Source: Streptomyces sp. Ru72
Lineage (GTDB): Bacteria; Actinomycetota; Actinomycetes; Streptomycetales; Streptomycetaceae
Direction of reading: 5' to 3'
Length of the DNA: 64,000 nucleotides
Assembly (NCBI RefSeq): GCF_002920635.1
Contig: NZ_PQSR01000014.1
Span: 1-64,000 of the forward strand
Positions 59,328 through 64,000 of this stretch are shown here, piece by piece. The notes under the pieces are model-generated. The model was given only the letters and a program-made list of their open reading frames with translations. It was not told where the DNA came from and ran no database searches. A program made the position numbers and the translations under genes. How positions within the stretch are numbered: position 1 is the stretch's first letter; the number at the start of each line of letters is the position of its first letter.

Positions 59328-60584
59328 CTACCTGCCGGACTCCGCTGCGGCCCTGACGCTTCCCGGCAGGGCCTCGTGCACGAGCCGCTTCAGCTCCGGG
59401 TACACCGTGTGCGAGCCGGTGGGCCGCAACTGGGTGAGGAACTGGACCGTCAGGTCGTGCCGCGGGTCCACCCAGAACGTGGTGGTGGCCACCCCGCTCC
59501 AGCCGAACGCGCCCCGCACCGCCGGGGACCGGGTGAGTTCCGGGTCGGTGACCACGGAGACGCCCAGGCCGAAACCGAGGCCCGCCTTGCCGGGCTCGCG
59601 GTGCACCCGGCTGCCGTACGACCGCATATCGGCGTCGCCCGGGAGGTGGTTCGAGGTCATCACGGCGACCGTGTCGGGGGTCAGCAGCCGGGTGCCGTCC
59701 AGTTCGCCGCGGCGCCGCAGGAACTCCATGAAGCGGTGGTAGTCGTACGCCGACGCCACCATGCCGCCGCTGCCGGAGAGAAGCCGGGGCCGTGCGTGCA
59801 GCGGCAGACCCGGAATCGGCGTGATGCCGCCGCTGCCCGTCTCGCCGTACAGCTCCGCGAGGCGCGGCGCCCGGTCCTCGGTGACGTGCAGGCCCGCGTC
59901 CTCCATGCCCAGCGGACCGAAGACCCGTTCGGCGAGGAAGGCGTCCAGGTCCTGGCCCGAGGCGACCTCGACCAGCCGGCCCAGGACGTTGGTCGCCACC
60001 GAGTAGTTCCACTGCGTGCCCGGCTCGAACTGGAGCGGCAGCCGCGCGTACACCTCGCAGGTCTCGGCGAGGTCCGTGCCGGGCACCACGGACGAGTCGA
60101 TGCCCGCCTCCCGGTACAGCGCGTCCACGGGATGGGAGTGGTAGAAGCCGAACGTCAGGCCGGCGGTGTGCGTGAGCAGATGGCGGACCAGGATGGGCCG
60201 CTGTGCGGGGCGCGTCCGGACGGCCGGGCCGGTGCCGTCGACGTACACCCGCGGCTCGGCGAACGCCGGCAGGAAGTCGGCGACGGGCGTGTCCAGCCCG
60301 AAGCGGCCCTCCTCCATCAGGATCAGCGCGGCGACGGACGTGACCGGCTTGGTCATCGAGTACATCCGCCACAAGGTGTCGCTCTCCACTGCGAGCCGCC
60401 CGGCGACGTCCCGGTGCCCGTACGTGGTGAGGTGGGCTATGCGGCCGTGCCGGGAGAGAGCCACCAGGTAGCCGGGCAGCCGGCCGTCGTCCACCTGGTG
60501 TGCGAAGTGCTGGTCGAGGCGGGCCAGCGCCTTCGGGTCGAGGCCGACCTCCTCCGGCTCGACCTCCTGCCGCAGGTGTCCCAT
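59328..60584 (-). CDS. Serine hydrolase, beta-lactamase-like (cytoplasmic type)
   Basis: A 418-aa protein of the class C beta-lactamase/esterase family. It has S76-M-T-K79 (WRMYSMTKPVTSVAAL) but Y194-S-V196 where the usual YxN would be (WNYSVATNVLG). A late FGWSGVATTTFWVDP is typical of esterase-like branches. No signal peptide is seen, so it should act in the cytoplasm, unlike the enzyme at 39107. ATG 60584 has GGAGGAG 4 nt upstream. The substrate is likely an ester or lactone rather than a penicillin. Confidence 0.8.
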   Translation of the reverse strand: MGHLRQEVEPEEVGLDPKALARLDQHFAHQVDDGRLPGYLVALSRHGRIAHLTTYGHRDVAGRLAVESDTLWRMYSMTKPVTSVAALILMEEGRFGLDTPVADFLPAFAEPRVYVDGTGPAVRTRPAQRPILVRHLLTHTAGLTFGFYHSHPVDALYREAGIDSSVVPGTDLAETCEVYARLPLQFEPGTQWNYSVATNVLGRLVEVASGQDLDAFLAERVFGPLGMEDAGLHVTEDRAPRLAELYGETGSGGITPIPGLPLHARPRLLSGSGGMVASAYDYHRFMEFLRRRGELDGTRLLTPDTVAVMTSNHLPGDADMRSYGSRVHREPGKAGLGFGLGVSVVTDPELTRSPAVRGAFGWSGVATTTFWVDPRHDLTVQFLTQLRPTGSHTVYPELKRLVHEALPGSVRAAAESGR

Positions 60585-60858
60585 CGTTCTCCTCCGGTCT
60601 CTCCCGGTGCGGTCCCGGGCTTCCGGGGCCAACCTTTCATGCTCCGCCGCGGAACCGGGGCCGGTCCCTCCTTGGCTGAGCGGTCCGCCCCGGGGCGGGG
60701 CCGAGCACCTTTCTGCATCAGGTGACTGCTCAATACCCAGCTGATGCCGGGTGCCACCCCGATCGCCGCGCCGCCCAGGCGCAGAGGGTGTCCACCAGAC
60801 GTGCGTGGACAGTGCCCACTCGGGAATGCGCGGTTCGGCCCGGGCAGTTGACCCGGGT

Positions 60859-61308
60859 ATGACTCAGGACGGGACACAGAACGCGCTGCTCGCGCTGCTC
60901 TCCGAAGGGCACGGTGGGGTGCTGGTCACCCTCAAGCGGGACGGTCGGCCCCAGCTGTCGAATGTCAGCCACGCCTATGACCCCGGCGAGCGGATCATCC
61001 GGGTCTCGATCACCGACGACCGCGCCAAGACCCGCAATCTGCGCCGGGATCCCAGGGCCTCCTACCACGTCACGAGCGCCGACCGGTGGGCGTACACGGT
61101 CGTCGAGGGCACCGCCGAACTCTCACCCGTCGCGGCGGACCCGTACGACGCGACGGTCGAGGAGCTCATCCGGCTCTACCGCGAGGTGCTGGGCGAGCAC
61201 CCCGACTGGGACGAGTACCGCGCCGCCATGGTCCGCGACCGCCGCCTGGTGCTGCGCCTGCGAGTCGAACGCGCGTACGGCATCCCCAAGGGGGCGAACC
61301 TGGGCTAG
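60859..61308 (+). CDS. PPOX-class F420-dependent oxidoreductase
   Basis: A 149-aa protein of the pyridoxamine-oxidase-like, F420-binding split barrel family: GHGGVLVTLKRDGRPQLSNV, then VSITDDRAKTRNLRRDPRAS, YHVTSADRWAYTVVEGTAEL and VERAYGIPKGANLG. Actinobacterial members reduce small molecules with F420H2 or FMN. The start ATG 60859 has no strong ribosome site. Substrate unknown. Confidence 0.85.
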   Translation: MTQDGTQNALLALLSEGHGGVLVTLKRDGRPQLSNVSHAYDPGERIIRVSITDDRAKTRNLRRDPRASYHVTSADRWAYTVVEGTAELSPVAADPYDATVEELIRLYREVLGEHPDWDEYRAAMVRDRRLVLRLRVERAYGIPKGANLG

Positions 61309-61332
61309 GGCCCTCGAGCCGAAGGTGAGGCC

Positions 61333-62217
61333 CTAACCGTGGAGGCCGTCCTCGGTGCGCGACTCGATCGCGCGCAGGACGGCCACCATGTCCTCGTGGC
61401 CGTGGCCCAGCGTCACGGTCTCCTCGAACAGGGTGTGGCAGACGTCGAGCAGTGGGGAGGCGACCCCCGCCTTGCGGGCGGCCTCGGCGATCAGCCGGTT
61501 GTTCTTCAGGACGTCGTGGGCCGCCGCCTGCACCGTGAAGTCGCGGGCGTACAGCTTCGGCGCCTTCATACGGGACACCCCGCTGGCCATCGGGCCCGCG
61601 TCCAGGACGTCCAGGAAGAGCCGCCGGTCCAGACCGTGCCGGTCCGCGAAGTGGTACGCCTCCGACAGCCCGGTCACCAGTGTGATCAGGAACAGGTTGA
61701 CCGAGAGCTTCATCAGCAGGGCGTTCGGTGCGGCACCGCAGACGAACGTCTCCCGGCACAGGGGTGCCAGCAGCGGCCGTACCACCGCAACGGCCGACTC
61801 GTCCCCGGCCAGCATCGCCACCAGCTGCCCGTTCTCCGCGGGGACCCTGGACCCGGAGACCGGTGCCTCGACATAGCGCCCGCCCGCCGCGCGCACATCG
61901 GCCTCGAGGGCGCGCGAGTATCCGGGCGACGTCGTGCCCATGTGGACCACGATGCGTCCGGCGACGCGGGTCGCGAAGTCCGGGGTGCCGCGGCCCAGGG
62001 TGGCGTCGATCGCGAGGTCGTCGGCCAGCATGAGGATCACGACGTCCGTCCGCGCGAAGACCTCGGCGGGATCCGTCACCACCTCGGCGCCGGCCGCGCG
62101 CAGCGGCTCGGTGCGGGCGGCCGTGCGGTTCCAGACCAGGAGCGGGGTGCCGGCCCGGGCCAGCCGGAGCGCCATCGGCTGACCCATGACCCCGAGACCG
62201 ATGAAGCCGACGTCCAT
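61333..62217 (-). CDS. NAD(P)-dependent beta-hydroxyacid dehydrogenase
   Basis: A 294-aa protein of the 3-hydroxyisobutyrate/6-phosphogluconate dehydrogenase family. N-terminal Rossmann fold: [20 protein letters not shown]. The substrate signature is [22 protein letters not shown], and the catalytic Lys region is [18 protein letters not shown] 62217. It is divergent from a TetR gene over two inverted-repeat operators and is likely repressed by it; the inducer would be its substrate or product. Confidence 0.8.
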   Translation of the reverse strand: MDVGFIGLGVMGQPMALRLARAGTPLLVWNRTAARTEPLRAAGAEVVTDPAEVFARTDVVILMLADDLAIDATLGRGTPDFATRVAGRIVVHMGTTSPGYSRALEADVRAAGGRYVEAPVSGSRVPAENGQLVAMLAGDESAVAVVRPLLAPLCRETFVCGAAPNALLMKLSVNLFLITLVTGLSEAYHFADRHGLDRRLFLDVLDAGPMASGVSRMKAPKLYARDFTVQAAAHDVLKNNRLIAEAARKAGVASPLLDVCHTLFEETVTLGHGHEDMVAVLRAIESRTEDGLHG

Positions 62218-62251
62218 GGGGACCGCCCTCCCGGCGAGGCGTCGTCCTGGT

Positions 62252-62300
62252 TATGACAGTGGTCATAGTAGCCACCCTATGACGCCGGTCATAGGGTGGC
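62252..62300. promoter_or_regulatory. Two TetR-type operators, TATGAC-N4-GTCATA
   Basis: TATGAC-AGTG-GTCATA at 62252-62267, and a longer perfect repeat at 62271-62300 with 13-bp arms (GCCACCCTATGAC and its complement) around GCCG. The core TATGAC/GTCATA is shared. Centres are 26 bp apart. They lie between the divergent dehydrogenase (start 62217) and TetR (start 62328) genes. Confidence 0.8.
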
Positions 62301-62327
62301 TGCCGAAGTGTCGAGACGGAGGTCACG

Positions 62328-62942
62328 ATGGCGGTGTCCGAGCGCGGGCCACGCGAGCGGATGGTCTTCAGCGCGGCCCAGCTGATCCGGCGCGACGGCG
62401 TCACCGCGACCGGCATGCGCGACGTCGCCGCGCACGCGCGGGCGCCGCGCGGCTCGCTCCAGCACTACTTCCCCGGAGGCAAGGAACAGCTCGTCAACGA
62501 GGCGGTGGAGTGGGCCGGCAGGTACGCCGCCAAGCGGATCGCCCGCTTCCTTGCGTCGATGGCCGAGCCGACACCGAGCGGGCTGTTCGCCGAGATGGTC
62601 CGGCAGTGGACGGAGGAATTCGCCAGAACCGGCTTCGAGGGCGGCTGCCCGGTGGCCGCGGCGGCCGTGGACTGCGCACAGTCCACCGATTCCACGCGCG
62701 CGGCGGCCGCGGCGGCGTTCTCCCAGTGGACGCGCCCGGTCGCCGGGGCGCTGACGGACATGGGAGTCCCGGCCGCCAGGGCGGAACCGCTCGCGACGCT
62801 CATGATCAGCGCTCTGGAGGGCGCCCTGCTGATCGCCCGCGCCGAACGGGACGACCGGGCCCTGACGACCGTGGTGCGGGAACTCGGACCGCTGCTCGAC
62901 GCGAGCGTCGACAACGGCACCTCCCGGCAGTCCCCGAACTAG
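62328..62942 (+). CDS. TetR-family regulator
   Basis: A 204-aa TetR protein with an N-terminal helix-turn-helix (GVTATGMRDVAAHARAPRGS, then LQHYFPGGKEQLVNEA), of the LmrA/YxaF-like type (C-terminal GFEGGCPVAAAAVDC). ATG 62328 lies just downstream of two operator-like palindromes. It probably represses itself and the divergent dehydrogenase. Its stop TAG shares a CTAG with the stop of the convergent phosphatase gene. Confidence 0.85.
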   Translation: MAVSERGPRERMVFSAAQLIRRDGVTATGMRDVAAHARAPRGSLQHYFPGGKEQLVNEAVEWAGRYAAKRIARFLASMAEPTPSGLFAEMVRQWTEEFARTGFEGGCPVAAAAVDCAQSTDSTRAAAAAAFSQWTRPVAGALTDMGVPAARAEPLATLMISALEGALLIARAERDDRALTTVVRELGPLLDASVDNGTSRQSPN

Positions 62943-64000
62943 CCGGTCTCCGGGCCCCGCTGTACGAGCATCATGGCCATGTCGTCGTTGAGCAGGCCGC
63001 CCGCGTAGGCCCGGAGGTCGGTTGTGATCTCCTTCAGGAGCGCCCCGGGGGCCCGGTCGGTCCACCGCACGACGCGTTCGGCCAGCGGGTAGAACGTGCC
63101 CTCGCTGTCGTGGGTCTCGGTGACGCCGTCGGTGTAGAGAAGGATTCTGTCCCCCTCGTGGAACGGGAAGGTCGCCGCCGTGTACGTGTTGTCGGACATG
63201 GCGCCGAGCCCGAGCGGTGGGGCGGGTTCGCTCACATGGAGCGCGGTGGCGGTCCCGGCCGCCCGGCGCAGCAGCAGCGGCGGCGGATGGCCCAGGCTGA
63301 TCAGGTGAACCACCGGCTCGTCGTCCGGGATGTCGAGCACCACGGCGGTCACGAAGCGCTCCGCGGCGTCGGGCTCGCATGCGGAGAATTCCGCCAGGCC
63401 CCAGCGGACGGCGTCCTCGACGTAGGCGACCAGTTCCGTCAGCGGGATCTGCCGGTGGGCCGCGGCGCGGAAGGCGCCCAGCACGATCGCCGTGTCACTG
63501 ATGGACGCGAGGCCCTTGCCGCGGACGTCTCCCATGATCAGGCGGGTCGAGTCGGTGGTACGGGCCGCGGCGTACAGGTCGCCTCCGATGTAGGTGTCGG
63601 CCTCGGCACTCTGGTACTCCACGGCGAGGGACACCGGCCCCGCCCTCTCCGGGAGCGGGCGCAGGACGACACGCTGGGCGGTGTCCGAGACCGTGCGCGC
63701 CCTGATGAGCTCCCGATGGTGCCGGTCCCGCAGGCGGGTGAAGGCGACCAGGAGAACGGAGAGCGCGGCGAGTGAAGCGAGTTCGACCAGCACACTCTCG
63801 GTGATCAGGGTCCGCCGCTCCGCCCCCGCGGCGATCAGCGCGAGTACCGCGAGGGCACCGATCAGCGCTGTGGGGCGAGGACCGGCTCCGATGGCGGTCA
63901 CCGCGGTGGCGACCACCAGGAGATGGGCGAGGTGGATGTCCGACGGCAGGAAGGCGTCGGCCGCCGGAATGGAGATGATCAAGATCAGGGGGACGACCAT
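62939..64000 (-). CDS. SpoIIE-type PP2C phosphatase, membrane-bound, may run off window
   Basis: At least 353 aa. An N-terminal membrane part with several hydrophobic segments (VVPLILIISIPAADAFL; ALIGALAVLALIAAGA; LASLAALSVLLVAF) precedes a SpoIIE/PP2C domain: EADTYIGGDLYAAARTTDST, IMGDVRGKGLASISDT, LISLGHPPPLLL, ILLYTDGVTETHD and DDMAMMLV. Streptomyces phosphatases of this type usually act on anti-anti-sigma factors. The ATG at 64000 is at the window edge, so the true start may lie beyond it. Confidence 0.8.
   Translation of the reverse strand: MVVPLILIISIPAADAFLPSDIHLAHLLVVATAVTAIGAGPRPTALIGALAVLALIAAGAERRTLITESVLVELASLAALSVLLVAFTRLRDRHHRELIRARTVSDTAQRVVLRPLPERAGPVSLAVEYQSAEADTYIGGDLYAAARTTDSTRLIMGDVRGKGLASISDTAIVLGAFRAAAHRQIPLTELVAYVEDAVRWGLAEFSACEPDAAERFVTAVVLDIPDDEPVVHLISLGHPPPLLLRRAAGTATALHVSEPAPPLGLGAMSDNTYTAATFPFHEGDRILLYTDGVTETHDSEGTFYPLAERVVRWTDRAPGALLKEITTDLRAYAGGLLNDDMAMMLVQRGPETG

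Noticed and set aside
57292..60372. A minus-strand open frame of about 1030 codons
   Set aside because: It runs opposite the ribA and saccharopine-dehydrogenase-like genes and across the serine hydrolase in a wrong frame; no motifs.
1..64000. CRISPR arrays, tRNA/rRNA genes, IS elements
   Set aside because: No regularly spaced repeats, no tRNA-like cloverleaf and no transposase motifs were found on either strand.

Overview
The window is high-GC actinobacterial chromosome, almost certainly Streptomyces. The evidence is about 70% GC with strong GC3 bias, many GTG/TTG starts, several ATGA/GTGA gene overlaps, and Streptomyces-typical families: DUF5753 HTH + DUF397 pairs, RsbW-like HATPases, GAF/SpoIIE phosphatases, DUF2690, TIGR03943. 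No rRNA, tRNA, CRISPR array or intact transposase was seen.

Left half (about 1-30 kb) is a dense defence island. It holds mcrB-mcrC plus the start of a UvrD/Rep-type helicase (minus strand), a VapBC-type toxin-antitoxin pair with an operator overlapping the start codon, a secreted phospholipase D-like protein, an EVE/PUA-like reader beside a GmrSD-type (DUF262 + HNH) modification-dependent nuclease, a regulatory HATPase/DUF5753-DUF397 set, and a 416-aa coiled protein framed by 15-bp direct repeats. Its centre is a 13-kb minus-strand operon: a 2096-aa Ser/Thr kinase-helicase-DUF1998 fusion, an SNF2-type helicase, and a 1347-aa N6-adenine methyltransferase. This looks like a DISARM/Druantia relative in which DrmA- and DrmB-like parts are joined behind a kinase. 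Divergently, a three-gene plus-strand cluster encodes a J-domain-like protein without HPD, a GrpE-like protein, and an Hsp70 ATPase whose substrate lid is replaced by a NYN/PIN-like nuclease domain. These two neighbouring units are the best candidates for an undescribed system.

Middle (30-50 kb): a GH114-like lipoprotein, a CUT2 (ribose-type) sugar ABC operon translationally coupled to a large GAF-SpoIIE-HATPase regulator, a LacI-family pseudogene, a secreted DD-peptidase/beta-lactamase-like enzyme, an SH3 protein, an XRE-TM-DUF2690 protein, a small membrane protein and an MprF-like aminoacyl-phosphatidylglycerol synthase that share a CCTAC-N5-GTAGG operator, a UPF0718/TIGR03943 permease pair, and a TetR-MFS drug-efflux pair with two phased operators.

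Right part (50-64 kb): a LigD-type 3'-phosphoesterase, an RpiB-like isomerase, then a biosynthetic-looking cluster (CDP-alcohol phosphatidyltransferase, zinc-type dehydrogenase, PTPS/QueD-like enzyme, GT4 glycosyltransferase, methyltransferase, AglD-like membrane protein, creatininase-like hydrolase, GTP cyclohydrolase II, saccharopine-dehydrogenase-like protein) whose product I cannot name. It ends with a serine hydrolase, an F420/PPOX oxidoreductase, a TetR-controlled beta-hydroxyacid dehydrogenase and a truncated SpoIIE phosphatase. All assignments are by reading motifs and family resemblance; no database search was run.
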